Below are positions 1 through 11,480 of a stretch of DNA of 64,000 nt, piece by piece. The stretch comes from Ampelomyces quisqualis. Its lineage: Eukaryota; Ascomycota; Dothideomycetes; Pleosporales; Phaeosphaeriaceae. Numbering within the stretch: the stretch's first letter is position 1; each line of letters opens with the position of its first letter. A program made the position numbers and the translations under genes. The DNA lies in assembly GCA_018398575.1 (NCBI GenBank), contig JAGTXZ010000019.1:62001-126000 (forward strand), in the 5' to 3' direction. Under the pieces are notes generated by a model, which did no database searches, was not told where the DNA came from, and saw nothing but the letters and a program-made list of their open reading frames with translations.

Positions 1-1
1 G

Positions 2-3000
2 GCGGCTGAGCTGCAGCAGGTGCTCGATGACCTCAACGATGAGCTCGAGCGGCAAGGCCAGGAGTGGGATGCCGAGAAAAAGAAGCTTGTCGAACAGGCG
101 ACGGAGATTGCAGGCCTCTCTCACGACATGGCATCACTCAAGCACGAACGCGACACACTCTCGCAAGACCTGGAAAATGCTATGGGTACGCTCAGTGATG
201 TCCAGACGAGAATTGTGGAGCTCGAGCAGAATCACGCGACCGAGCTGCGCTCGCGCGATGAAAGGATCAACGACTTATCAAGCACGGTAGAAAAGCTCCA
301 AGCCGACGTGGAAGATTCTCAGCAAAGTCACAGCAAAGCACTGGAAGAAGCGCAACGGTCACTGGAGGCAAAGTCGTTGGAGTCATCTGCAGTGGTGGAA
401 GAACTTCAGACGCAGCTCCAGTTGCTGCATCAGCGACACAGCGACGAGATTCGATCCAAGGAGGAGTCTATTGCGTCACATTTGAAAGCCCGTGACGAGC
501 TGCAGAACGACCTCGCGAATCTCCAGCAGCACGCTGATCAGACGACCGCTGAGCTCGAAAGCGGGCGTTCAGCCCATGCCGAAGCGCTTGAAAAGAAGGT
601 CCAAGGGCTCCAGAAACGAGCAGAGGACCATCTCAGTGCCAAAGAAGCCGAGGTTGCAAGCCATATCCAGTCAATCGACAGATTGCAAGAGCAGATTGTA
701 AAGCTCCAACAGGGCGAAACGGACAGCGCAAACATTGCACAACAATGGCAGAAGCAGGTTGAGGAGTTGAAGCAGTCACACGACGCAGCCATCAAAGTCA
801 AGACTGACGAAAACGACGAACTTGTGCAACAGTTGGATGCGATCAACGAGCAGCTTAGCGCCGATGCGTCTGAGCTCGAGCAGTTAAGAGACGAGACGGA
901 AGGACTGCGGAAAACCATCAACACCCTCGAGCAAGTCTCCCAGCAAGAAAGCTCTCAGCACGCCTCCGATTTCACCAAGCTGCGAGCTGAGCTCAATGAT
1001 GCGGTGAAGAAGTCGGAGTCCTACAAGACCGAATCAGAAGCTGCGCAAGAAAAGCATCAGCGATATTTGCGGGATCAGGGAGCGGCTCATGCAGCAGAGA
1101 TGGCGTCGTTGCGGGCTGATCTAGAAGGTGATGCGAAGAAGCGCCTGAGCAAACTCAAAGCCGAGTACGATTCGCTCGTAGCTGAAAAGAACGCTGCTCT
1201 GGAACAGTACGAGAAGATTTCCGAGGAGCGGGCACAAGAGCTCGGGGCGCTGAAGAAGGATCTTACAGAATTGCAAGAGAGCTCGGGCTCTGCCTCACAG
1301 GAACTCACCGCTGCCCTCTCCAAGCTCAATCAGCTACAGGAAGAGAAGTCTGCTCTCGAGGAAATGCACAAAAAGTCACAGACCTCTGTCACAGACCTCG
1401 AAGCGCGCGTCGAATACTTGACAAAGGAAGCCAGCGCCGCGCAAGAAGTCAAGGCTCGTTTTGATGCACTCACCGAGGAGAAGAGCGCGATAGACGAGGC
1501 ATATGCCCAGTCGCAGAGCATCATCATAGAATTACAAGCGCGTCACGACTCTCTGCTCGAGGAGAAGACTGTGGCTGAAGACTCTCATGCACGTGCTCTC
1601 GACACATCGAAAAAAGAATTTGAAGGTGCATCCAAGCAGTTGCTCAAGGAAATGCAGTCCAAGTACGACACACTGCTTCATGACAAGAGTATAGCAGAAG
1701 AGGCGCATGCTATGTCGACATCGATCGTCGCTGATCTCCAAGCTCGCCACGACAGCCTGCTCCTGGAGAAGACAGCTGCAGAAGATGCCCACGCCCATGC
1801 GATTGATACGCTCAAGCAAGACAGCGAGACCGCCACTAAGCAGACTCTCGGCGAGTTGCAGTCGAAGTATGATGCTCTTCTTGAAGAAAAGTACAGCATG
1901 GAGAGGACCCGTCAGAGCGAAGTAGAAAAGCTACACGCGGAGCGCGACGCACTGGCCAAGCAACTTTCCAATCTTGAGGAGACCCATCAGAGCGCGTTGA
2001 CTGACCATGCAGCCACACAAGACCTTCACACGAAGACTCTCGAGGCGCAGCGAGTGGAGATCGAGCAGAAATATAGTTCACTGCTCGATGAGCTGCAGTC
2101 GGATACATCAAGACTAGAACAGGAGAAAGCGACAGCGCTGTCAGACAAGCAATCTGCGCTCAACGAGCTGGTAGCCCTTAAGAAGGAGCTGCACGCCGAG
2201 ATTGACGCGCTGAGAATCGACTTACGTTCCAAGGGGGAAACTGGCTCAAGCAGTCTCAATGAGGTTACTAAGAAATACGAAGCTGTCCTCGCCGAAAAGG
2301 CCGCTGCCGAGGACGATCACCAAACTGCTATTTCTTCCCTGAGAGATGACCTGAAAGAACAGCACGAGAACGCCTTGTCAGAGCTGCAGTCCAAGCACGA
2401 CGCCTTGCAAAAGGAACTCGCCAGCATGGATCAAGAGCGCCGCGATGCTATCGAGTTGCCCAAGGAAGAGTTCAAGTCCGGGCATTCAAGCGACATTCAA
2501 ACTCTGAGTCAGCAACTGGAAACTCTGCAGACGCAACACAGCGACCTAACCAAGCAGAAGGCCGCAATGGATCAAGCCCACGAAGAGGCTATCTCTGAAT
2601 TGATGCTCCGTATGGAGTCTCGACAAACGGATGCGATTGAGCAACTGCAGAAGAAGTACGACGCTCTTGTGGCCCGCTTGGAGGCTGCACAGGCAAGCCA
2701 CGCTGCTGAGCTTGAATCTATCAAGCAAGTCAATACTGAGCAACAGACATACCGCAACGATTTGCAGACACGTCACGACAAGGCTGTCGCCGAGGCAGAC
2801 AGTCATGCTCAGGAGGTCAGACGCCTCGAAGCTGCTATCCAAGCGATTCAAGCGGAGCATAATAACGCAGCAAGGGCCCTGGCCGATTCCAGTGCCAATA
2901 CACAGGAGCTCGAGAGTCTTAGAGAGGCACTCCGAGTCATCGAGGCTGAACGTGAAGAAGCTATCGTAGCCGCTCAGGACGCCGAGGACCGCATCGAGAC

Positions 3001-3438
3001 CATGAAGGGCGAAGTGGTTAGAAAGCATCTCGCACGCGTGGAGCCGCTGGAGAAGGAGAATGCTGCTCTTTTCGACAAGATCGACCGGCTGGAAGCCATC
3101 ATCGCAGCTGGAGACCGCGTCGCTCGCGCAGCAGCCACAATCGGCGAGAAGCGCGACATCAATACTCTGGCAGAGGAAGATGAAGAGGACGAAGAAGCCG
3201 CTACGGCCGGCGCTCAGTACATCCCCAAAATGAATGGAGGATCCGACGTTATTGGCACTGTCAGTTGATCCCCCATACATTGACCTTTTTGTTTCATGTT
3301 GGCATATAAGCAACGCTTGCTAATACAATACAGCAGTTGGCGGCTATGCAAGAGACGTTGAGCCAGCTTCGTGAGCTGAACAACGACGCGATTGTCGAGA
3401 GTTCGCGCACCGCACAGCGACTCACTCAGCAGGACTAG
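2..3438 (+). CDS. Giant coiled-coil protein, 5' partial
   Basis: The frame is already open at base 2 and no start is in the window, so this is the C-terminal ~1,120 residues of a larger protein. Two exons: 2..3259 and 3334..3438. The 74-nt phase-0 intron has a GTCAGT donor, a GCTAATAC branch point and a CAG acceptor; without splicing the frame stops at 3268. Almost the whole sequence is Glu/Lys/Gln/Ala-rich heptad coiled coil without membrane segments. Roughly 60-residue repeats recur in the middle (about bases 1,450-1,900), each with a variant of RHDSLLEEK or KYDALLEEK followed by an AEDAHA-type stretch. Near the C-terminus a tract rich in Glu/Asp (EEDEEDEEA) precedes the splice junction. 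Such proteins usually act as cytoskeletal, spindle-pole or trafficking scaffolds, but no diagnostic domain is visible, so the function is not assigned. Confidence 0.85.
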
Positions 3439-4121
3439 TGGAGTCTGCTGCAGTAAGAACGTAAAAGTGAACACCCTGGAGGTAGATGTCGTGGTCCAGT
3501 GCGGATAGCACATCTCCTTTGGTTATTACTGATATGGTTTTCCCCTTATCGTTCCCCACGCGCTTATCGATTCGGCACTATACCCTACACTGTCATTGTT
3601 GCACATATATCATACTATATTCCATGTCCCATAAATTGCTCGACAATAAATCCGGGCGATGATCATTAAGCTAACTGCTTTGACCCCGTGGTGCACAATT
3701 TCTACATCGCTGGCTTGAACTTAACGCACTTCTAAACACTGCCTACAATCGAAGAGATTCTGTCCAGCGTGTGTCATCGGCTATTGCTTGCAAAACGACT
3801 ATTCGTAGCTTATGTCACCTAGCACTGCTCGTTGAGACAACCAAAGAAACGACTAGTATTGTTAGGGGGTAGCTGCTTACCATAACCTAGGAGTCTTTCT
3901 AGTAATTCCAGGTCGAGTCTACAAGACCTTGGTATTCGTGTTTGCCTACTTTGTAATGCTGTGTTCGCTGGTTGTGTGTAGTATTAACTCTGCGTTTCTT
4001 TTGGCCGCATAGACTGATCGCACAATGGCAAATTATATAGAGCGTGGCTTCACTCGCGAAATGTACACACATAGTTGGAAGCGCTGGCTTGATCTGGAAA
4101 TACGTGGTAGCAACAAATATG
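3439..4121. other. Intergenic, between convergent genes
   Basis: The 3' ends of the coiled-coil gene (+) and the aldolase gene (-) face each other here. The sequence is T/A-rich with no credible reading frame. It presumably holds both 3' UTRs; no repeat or RNA gene was seen. Confidence 0.6.
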
Positions 4122-5066
4122 TCATATCTTTGGAGCTTTCCCCGCACTCCCACAAACTTCCATCCACCTCTCCGTCTCCGCTTGGATAACCCTCATCTGC
4201 TCTTCAATCAACTTGGGTACGCCCCAGCCCTTCACCCCCGCTTGAGTCCGCAGCACCTCATTACCCACTTCCAGTAACAACTTATTGACATTCAACTTGA
4301 CCGCCCCGGCTTTAATACACCGCTTCATCACATCCTCTGGAAAGTCATTCGTTCCGTGCAGCGCGATATTCACGCGCCCATCAATCTGCGCCGCGATCCT
4401 TTCCAGGCGATCAAAGTGGATTTGTCCCGGCGCCGGACCCAACGGGCCATAGTCGCCATGTACATTCCCAATACTCGGAGCCAAGATGTCGATTCCCGCA
4501 GCTAAAAAGCGATGCACGTCTTCAGGGGTAGTGAACAAAGCTTCGAGACCCTGTGTGTCTGCAATCCCATCTTCTCCGCCCTCGATGCGCCCGGACTCGG
4601 CTTCCACGGCGATGCCCTTGGCGTGGCACTCGGTTGTTAATTGTCGTGTTTTTGCAAGATTTTCAGTCTCGGAGTAGTGCGACATGTCGACCATTACGCT
4701 GTCGACGGGTAGGTTGGCGATGATGGCACGGATTTGAGCGGCGTCTTGCGCGTGGTCAATGTGGAGACAGAGTGGGACGGAGGCGGTTCGGACTGCGTGG
4801 GCAGCGGCGTGGGCGAGGAGGGGGAGTTGGATGAGCGTTGATGGGAAGAGTTGGATTATGAGGGGGGAGCGGGCGGATTCTGCAGCACGCACAAGAGCTG
4901 TAAGTTGTTCGATATTGTAGCTACATGAAGTCTGTCAGGAACAAGGTCCATTGGAGTTTTTGCAAATAATACTATGGACGTACGCAATGGCAGCAAGGAC
5001 GCCGTAGTGGCCTTCGACGGCGGCATTGAGGATTTGGAGTGTTCGGTTGGTTTTGAGGGTCGACAT
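4122..5066 (-). CDS. Class II (zinc) aldolase, FbaA/GatY-like family
   Basis: Two exons on the minus strand, 5066..4984 and 4920..4122, are joined across a 63-nt intron (GTACGT donor, TAG acceptor) inside the sequence GVLAAIAYNIEQL, giving 293 residues. The family makes reversible aldol cleavage of ketose (bis)phosphates using a divalent metal. Visible motifs in order: HIDHA around residues 81-85 (metal and catalytic region, normally HLDHG, so Gly is Ala here), DSVMVDMSHY, EAESGRIEGGEDG, GNVHGDYG, and LHGTNDFPEDV followed by KLNVNK. Length fits the family. A second in-frame ATG at 5126 would add 20 residues; 5066 is preferred because family similarity begins at once after it. The substrate is unknown. 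The Zn2Cys6 regulator, reductase and transporter downstream suggest a sugar or sugar-acid breakdown role (inference). Confidence 0.85.
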
Positions 5067-5660
5067 CGTTGCTTGCTTGATGTATTGAACTGTAGTATAG
5101 ACAGCGGCAGCTTCAACGGAGGTCAATCGAGTTTATGAGCGAAATTTGACGTAGTCCCAAATAGACCGCACTCAACCGTCGCGAACAGGTGTCGCGGAGT
5201 AAACAGGGTTTCATTGGCTATTGTGTGCAACGGTCAAGTGCCTTCCCGCAATCGCGCCTCTTCATATTCCGCTCCGTCTCTGTTCTGTGCATTGCCGGGC
5301 TGTTGGGGATGTGACTCGTTACGAGGCACAGTTGTACAGGCGCGCACCGTGATCAGCCGGAGCAAGTCATTAGGCACCGGAGCACTGGTGGCACACCCCA
5401 TTTCTTTCCCCAGGATCGCGGCTACACATGCGAGTACGACTCGTGTTTTCCCTCGTGCATAGCGGGGATGATTCGTGTCAGGGATCACTCCCGTTGCAGA
5501 CACGTTCAATCCGTGCCCACTACATATAAGATGCCGCAACGGCTGTAGCGCTGAACGCTCGATGCAGGAACACAGCATGGCAGATTAGGTCTAGGTATAG
5601 GACTTCGACGTGAGACATTGTTGATCATGATGCGTGTGTTGCGTACCTAAATCATTCAAT
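5067..5660. other. Intergenic, aldolase promoter side
   Basis: This holds the 5' region of the aldolase and the 3' region of the Zn2Cys6 gene. The frames across it are short and lack coding character. Nothing else was recognised. Confidence 0.5.
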
Positions 5661-7679
5661 TCATGATTCAGCTCGCCAATAGTTGGTCAGATCGTTTAGC
5701 AAAGTTTTGGGTGGAAACTTGATGATATCAAGAGTGCTCTCTAGCAATTGCAGTATCACTGACCGCTTCACCGGGCTCTGAGCGCACAGGCCAGCTAAAT
5801 CTGATCAGTTACTTTCCTCACGTCGACGGACAGCCTTGTGTGGCAAGTTGTCTTACCTGCGTAAAGTGCTTGAAAATTGATAAAAGCGCTTGGAACTTGT
5901 TTGCCTTGGTCCATCATTGCGATGCCGCATATTGTCTCCACGCTTTCGTCTAGAAATCTTTGCCGCACGCGAAATTCATCCATGCCTCCCATAGATGGCT
6001 GATTGATCAGCACTATGATTCGTGCAAAGTGAAACGTCTGCATCGCCGCTGCATAAGACGGAGGATGAATCCATATGGGGGAGAACAGATCTCCAGACTC
6101 TTTTTGGGTGCCCTTGTAAATGGGCTGAAACGTAGACGGCAGAATCCGCTGCCAATCTTCGAGTGCCTGTAGCAATTTGCCACCTTGTTCGATGCGGGTG
6201 TTGATGTCATACTTCTTTTCATTTGCTGCAAAGTCCACACATCTGCCACAGATATAGACCACTCGCAAGCATAACTCATCCGGATTTAGATCCATGAGCC
6301 GCTGTGTTGGACGCCAGATCGTCAGGACTCGACGCCCTTCGCGGAAAGCAACCCATATGTCTTGTCGGATCCATTGCCACCATGCCGCTCGGCTCAGTGG
6401 ATCTTTGCATTCGCCGTTGTTATTCTGCGCACGCTGGATCCAAAATATGCCTCTCAGGTGCCTTTCCCACGCTCCGGAACTATACTTTCCCTCGGCATCG
6501 AACATTTCGTACGTGCTAATGAGGAGCGCAGTCGCAATGATCTCTCGCGACTTCGCGTACGAGGGGTACAGAAGGTTTTGAGAAAGATAATGCAAACACT
6601 CATAGTAGTAGTGCGTGGCAACCTGAAGATACGGGTTGGCGAGACTGTTCGTCTCGCTGGCGTTGGAGCCTGGTGTTTGAGCCGACGAATTGGCCTGATA
6701 CTGATGAGGCTCGACCACTAGAGCTTGATGCCTGGCTGCCACTGCAAGTAGCGACTTCAATACACCCAAGTTGTGGACAGCCAGCCTAGGCACGGTCGTC
6801 GAGAACTGCTTCGATGGATCACATAGGTCCAGGATTGGACCAATGAAGCCAACAAAGTGGCGACATAGTAGAAGCTCACTATCGTTCAGAGAAATATTGT
6901 CTGGTGAGTTCCACTGCTCGTGTGATGGTGCAACAACCCCTCGCTTCTCATCTGGAGTATGGATATGAAGACTAGTGATCTCTGCTTCTGGCACGGGACT
7001 TTGTCTTCTGGAAAGCGCTGCTGGATCAAGATCTAAGTTGAGATTATATTTTTCGATGTTGTTGATGGCATCTTCGGCAAGTAAATCATACCATTCCAAT
7101 GGGGCCGAGTTTGGGGATGGCATGGGTTGGAGACTCGTCAAGGGCGAATCAAACATCAACTCGGGAGAATTGGTGAATAGTCGTGGATCTAGATCACTAT
7201 TGTATGAGCTCTTTGTCAAAGCTGGGGACATCACAGTGGCGATCGCAATCGCAGGGCTCTCGGCGGTCGTTACCGAAGATGTCGAGTGAGGCCTCATCTC
7301 CGAGCCGTTGTTGACCGGCGGCGAGGACGATTCATCGGTAGCTGGTGCATAAAGGCATTCTCTATCGGATTTGGTGCAGGTCACGCACCGCGGGCGAAGT
7401 TCGTCACATTTGACTCTTCTTTTCCTACAGGTGAGACTGCATTAATCAGCCTTCTTGCAAGTACGTTGACAGCAATAGCTCAAGGGCGCATATCGTCGGA
7501 ACAGGAAACCGAATTGATACGAGACTGGGCCATAATGTGGGTATAGAGGCTAGTCAAGCGATACACTTTGCGGGAGGGGATGGGTGTCAAGCTTACCAGC
7601 CTGTTGTGGTCCTTAGACCCCTTGCGCGTGAAGGACGCGGTTTCCGGGGCTTGTGAACACCTATTGCTGAGACGGACAT
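5661..7679 (-). CDS. Zn2Cys6 (fungal binuclear zinc cluster) transcription factor
   Basis: Three exons on the minus strand, 7679..7597, 7436..5857 and 5794..5661, give 598 residues. Exon 1 ends inside the first zinc-cluster cysteine codon. Joining across the 160-nt intron restores TTTGCLTCRKRRVKC, so the cluster is C28-x2-C31-x6-C38-x6-C45-x2-C48-x6-C55, the canonical spacing, with a basic RKRRVK stretch for DNA contact. A Ser/Thr/Pro-rich linker follows, then a middle homology region with LCRHFVGFIGPILDLCDP and RHLRGIFWIQRAQ typical of these nuclear regulators. The second intron (62 nt, GTAAGA donor, TAG acceptor) links FQALYA to a last exon ending in YWRAES. Without splicing the DNA-binding domain is lost, so the start at 7679 is well supported. 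It lies between aldolase and reductase genes and may regulate them. Confidence 0.88.
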
Positions 7680-8298
7680 GGCTGAAGACGTGTAGCATGC
7701 CTAGGAGACTTCGCTTCGAGGACGCGTCTTCGTTTCGGGGTTGATGGATTCTGATGAGTTGCAAAGATGTGGGGTCCGGACACCTCAGATTCCCCGGCAG
7801 GTCACCGGCGAAGACACACGTGACAGCTGCGCGCCTTGGTAATGACGATCAAGCCTAGTTTGTTGCTGATGATGCGGAGTTCGCACGCTGCTGTGGGTGC
7901 GCCGCTCCGTGGCGAGACAGCTCAGATGTGCTTTGGCGAGTTCTATATGAACGCAATCACAGCGGATGCAAAGATTTCGACCAGAAATTTGTGATTGAGA
8001 CATTGAAAAGTACCCCAGGATTCAGCACGGAGAATAATAATGCAGCCGCAGTAAATGCAGGTTGCCCGAGCAGGACGACCGTGCTGCTTAGTCAGTGTGC
8101 TTTTCATCGGCCCTTCCGCCATGGTGTGTCCTCATCGCTCGTCCAACATAACAAACAACACTTGAACGCGCAGGAAGCGTGAAGCTCGCAATCATAGCTA
8201 CTCAAAGAACCTAGCAGTCTGTGGTATTCCTTCACACTCACCCAACTCTGCAAAATCCAAAACTCCCACAAAGCAATCGCAAAAGAACGAAACGTGAT
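7680..8298. other. Intergenic, promoter side of the Zn2Cys6 gene
   Basis: No credible gene. About 95 bp upstream of the regulator ATG lies a perfect 8-bp palindrome, GTCCGGAC (7774..7781). It carries abutting CCG and CGG triplets of the kind zinc-cluster proteins bind. Its role in autoregulation is speculative. Confidence 0.4.
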
Positions 8299-9198
8299 TC
8301 ACCAAGCACCAACAACTCCAGCAATAGGAATATCGACACCAGTCGTATAGCTGGCGCTGTCTGATAGAAGGTAGACATAGGCGCCACCGAGCTCCCTGGG
8401 GTCTGCCAACCTAGGCATACCGCCATAGTATTGCATCTTCAAGTTCCAGTCTGGTGCCTTCTCGACGTAGTAGGTCATCTGAGTGCGTACGAAGCCAGGA
8501 GAGATGGAATTGACACGGATTCCATGCTTCGCCCACTCCATGGCGAGTGTGTGTGCCATGTTGCGGACAGCAGCCTTAGTTCCACCATAGGGAGCTGAAG
8601 GCGCCGCGCGGTTCGGTCGGTATGAGGTCATGGACGCGGTGAAAACGATCGAGCCCTTGATCCCGAGTTCGATGAACTTCTTCGCGGCGGCATTTGCGCA
8701 GAAGTATGCGCCAAACACGTTGAGGTTGAACAGCTGCTCAAGCTGAGGACGATCGAAGTTCAGCGCGGGCTGGTGCTTGGTCATGCCGGCGTTAGCGATC
8801 ATGCCATCGATGCGGCCAGACTGTGCAACAATCTGGTCAATGGCGTTTGTGACGCTGTCCTCGGAAGTGACATCGCAATGCAGGTATCGTACGCGCTTCG
8901 GGTGCGCGGCTAAAAGGGCCTGGAATTCCTCGCCAGGCTCGAAAAGGTCCAGGGAGTAGACCTCCTTCGCATCATTTGCAAGGCAGACGGTCGCAAGACC
9001 AAGGCCTATTCCTCGGTTTGCGCCCGTGATGGCTACGACTTTGCCCTTCAAGCTAATTTTCCAGTCAAAGTCTTCCTTGGGCTCGGTCGAGAGATACACT
9101 GGGTTCGGCACCGTCTGTTCTATTTGGAGAGTATTTGCGTTCCATCCCGCTGGAGGGGCGGTCTGCGAGGGGTCGGGGGTGATTGCGGAAGGAGACAT
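8299..9198 (-). CDS. Short-chain dehydrogenase/reductase (polyol/ketose reductase type)
   Basis: Single exon, 299 residues from the ATG at 9198; an in-frame ATG at 9231 would add 11 residues. Classical SDR features are all present: TGANRGIG cofactor-binding motif, CDVTSEDS acidic stretch, IANAG (for NNAG), and the active site with Ser in FTASMTSY followed by YGGTK (the YxxxK pair). The tail motif VNSISPGFVRTQMT is typical, and VDIPIAGVVGAW matches the SDR C-terminal pattern. The overall look is that of fungal sorbose/xylulose/arabinitol-type NAD(P)H reductases, cytosolic. The substrate cannot be read from sequence. It is divergent from the MFS gene 770 bp away and shares its promoter region, so co-expression is likely. 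Confidence 0.88.
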   Translation of the reverse strand: MSPSAITPDPSQTAPPAGWNANTLQIEQTVPNPVYLSTEPKEDFDWKISLKGKVVAITGANRGIGLGLATVCLANDAKEVYSLDLFEPGEEFQALLAAHPKRVRYLHCDVTSEDSVTNAIDQIVAQSGRIDGMIANAGMTKHQPALNFDRPQLEQLFNLNVFGAYFCANAAAKKFIELGIKGSIVFTASMTSYRPNRAAPSAPYGGTKAAVRNMAHTLAMEWAKHGIRVNSISPGFVRTQMTYYVEKAPDWNLKMQYYGGMPRLADPRELGGAYVYLLSDSASYTTGVDIPIAGVVGAW

Positions 9199-9967
9199 TA
9201 TGCAGGTCTGAGATTTGGTTGCGCGAAGCAAGTCTGGTGAGGGAAGGTCTGGCGGATGAACAGGTCAGGACGACATGGGCATGCCCAGACCACGGATCAC
9301 TTAAGTACACAGAAACATGGTACCCCGCGAGTCTGTGGCAACACAATCTTCCCGGAGGTTGCCGAAAATTACCCCTCTGTGGAGAACAGCATGAGGGTTG
9401 CTCAAGAACGAGCGGTTGACGCCGAGCCAGAAGCTGCCTCGAAGCGAACACGTGACCAATGCACGAGTTCCTACAACTACTCCAGCTCGTCTCAGCAGGA
9501 GAACCTCGTGTTGTTACACAGCAAGCCTCGCTTATTGGCACCAGCTCGTGACGATCGTGTCGAGCCCCCCATCAGCGAAGGGCTGCGAATCCGTTGGTCG
9601 CTCGGATGCTATCATAACCCTTGTCGACTCCAGGCGAACCTGTTAAATGTGCAAACTACCCGCTCCCACCAAGCTGACCTCAGTAACCCGCAGAAATGGT
9701 CCACTTTCGGCAATTCTGGGTGAGAGTCTACCTGGGCAAATCTGGGGCTCCGAAAGGACCGAGGAATCCGGGGCGGTCCTTGCTCAATACGGACATCTCC
9801 ACGAAACATGACTGCCACTGTGCCACACGACACTTCATCTACTTATAAAGCACCAGGGTGTCTCATCGTGGTCATGTCATCCCTGTGCATTAAGTCCCAT
9901 TTTCAATTTTGAGTTGAGCGGCATCACATGACAGAAACTCGGCAATATCGCACTGCCTTCCCGAAAC
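9199..9967. other. Divergent promoter region between SDR and MFS genes
   Basis: Shared upstream region of two oppositely transcribed genes. It contains a TATAAA at 9844..9849, about 120 bp before the MFS start, and the CCG/CGG inverted repeat listed separately. The frames across it look like shadows. Confidence 0.6.
9754..9781. promoter_or_regulatory. Candidate zinc-cluster operator, CCG-N12-CGG
   Basis: AAGGACCG and CGGTCCTT form a perfect 8-bp inverted repeat separated by 12 bp, giving terminal CCG and CGG triplets in everted arrangement. Dimeric Zn2Cys6 regulators commonly bind paired CGG triplets. It lies about 185-215 bp upstream of the MFS start codon and in the promoter shared with the SDR gene. 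Binding by the regulator encoded at 5.7-7.7 kb is an inference. Confidence 0.4.
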
Positions 9968-11480
9968 ATGTCGTCGACGCCACAGTCCTTGGAGGCCGCT
10001 GGCCAGAAAGTGATGGATTGCACCAAGCAAATTGAGATTTCTGGTCATCTGACGTGGACATCAGAGGAAGAGAAGAAGCTCGTGAAGAAAATCGATCTTT
10101 TCTTGCTGCCAACAATATGGCTCATGTACCTGCTGTCGTACATGGACCGCACCAAGTATGTTGTCACTGCCAGATCTACGCATTGCAATCCCTAACCCCC
10201 ATCAGCATTGGTAACGCAAAGATTGCTGGTATGGCCGATGACCTATCCCTCACCTCGAACCAGTACTCTATTGCCCTCGTGGTCTTCTTCGTCACATATG
10301 TCGTCTTCGAGCCTCCGCCAAACATGCTTCTCGTGCGCTTCAAGCCGTCCATCTACCTCCCAGCGATCATGATTATCTGGGGCGCTCTTACCTGCGTCAT
10401 GGCTGCCATCCATGACTTTAAGCACCTTGTCGCCCTTCGCGTTCTTGTTGGTGTCTTCGAGGCAGGCTTCGCCCCAGGTGTCCTCCTCATCATCAGTTCA
10501 TGGTACAAGAAGGAGGAGCAGTCAAAGCGTTTTGGTGTTTATATGTCTGCTGCCATTCTCTCTGGAGCGTTCGGCGGTCTGCTAGCTGGTGCCATCACAG
10601 GTGGCATGGAGGGAACTGGCAACCTGCGCGGGTGGCGCTATTTGTTCCTCCTCGAGGGAATCGCTACCATTTTATGGGCTATCGCAGCTTCATTCATCCT
10701 GCTCGACTTCCCTGCCAATAGCAAGCGTCTCACGGAGCGTGAACGCGCGATCGCCATCGCTCGTCTACAGGGAGGCGGTGTCCAGACGCATACACAGGGT
10801 GATGAGCGCATGGGCAAGGGCCAGTCCTTCAGGATAGCTATCATGGACTGGAGGACTATTGGGTTCATCCTCGGATACATGGCAAGTCACCCCAGACATG
10901 ACACAACGCATCACGAGCTAACGTATGTCAGGTTATCGTCGGCTCCTCCACCCTCTCCTACTTCTACCCCACCCTCGTCAACGGTCTCGGCTACACGTCC
11001 CCTGTACAAGCGCAATACATGACCGTGCCCATCTACGCTGTCGCATTCGTCTGCACCGCCATCACCACATACTTCGCCGACTCCATCTCGAAGCACCGCG
11101 GTATTGTCATTGCGTCATGGCTCTCCTTCTCGCTCATCACATCCATACTCGTCTGCGTCATCTACGACTTCAAAGCACGCTACGCATTGCTTGTTCTCAT
11201 GGCCGCTGGTCTCTGGTCGTCCAATGCTGTTGCCCTGTCCTATGCCAGTGCGACGTTTGGATCCATGGAGCCTGAAGTCAGGGCGATTGCGTTGGCGCTT
11301 GTCAATGCCATGGGTAACTTGGCGCAGATTTATGGCGCATACCTCTTCCCAGAAGACGACAAGCCAAAGTACCTGATGGGTTTTGGAGTCATTTCTGGCA
11401 TGCTTGGGCTTGGTATCTTTGTGTACCTCTTCATGCACGTTGCTCTTCGCAGGAAGGAGGGCCTTGGAATTTGGCGATAG
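9968..11480 (+). CDS. MFS transporter, anion:cation symporter (allantoate/nicotinate permease-like) family
   Basis: Three exons, 9968..10155, 10206..10881 and 10932..11480, give 470 residues with about 12 membrane segments. Intron 1 (50 nt) joins SYMDRT to NIGNAKIAGM, the hallmark of the DAL5/TNA1-type family. Intron 2 (50 nt) begins with GC, not GT: ATG|GCAAGT, CTAACG branch point, TCAG acceptor. Only this junction keeps the frame into VIVGSSTLSYFYPTL. The loop before the second half carries a typical tail (LLDFPANSKRLTERER). Members import carboxylates, vitamins or nitrogen compounds with protons at the plasma membrane. The ligand is unknown. The divergent SDR, the regulator and the aldolase suggest uptake of a small organic acid or sugar acid (inference). 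Confidence 0.88.

Noticed and set aside
538..924. Ser/Cys-rich minus-strand frame
   Set aside because: Antisense shadow of the coiled-coil coding region; its composition is the complement of Glu/Lys/Gln codons.
2546..3313. 255-codon frame on the minus strand
   Set aside because: It lies wholly antisense to the coiled-coil gene, whose repetitive codon use keeps the opposite strand open. No domain is visible.
5234..5578. Minus-strand frame of 114 codons between aldolase and regulator
   Set aside because: No family feature, no convincing start context, and it overlaps an equally poor plus-strand frame.
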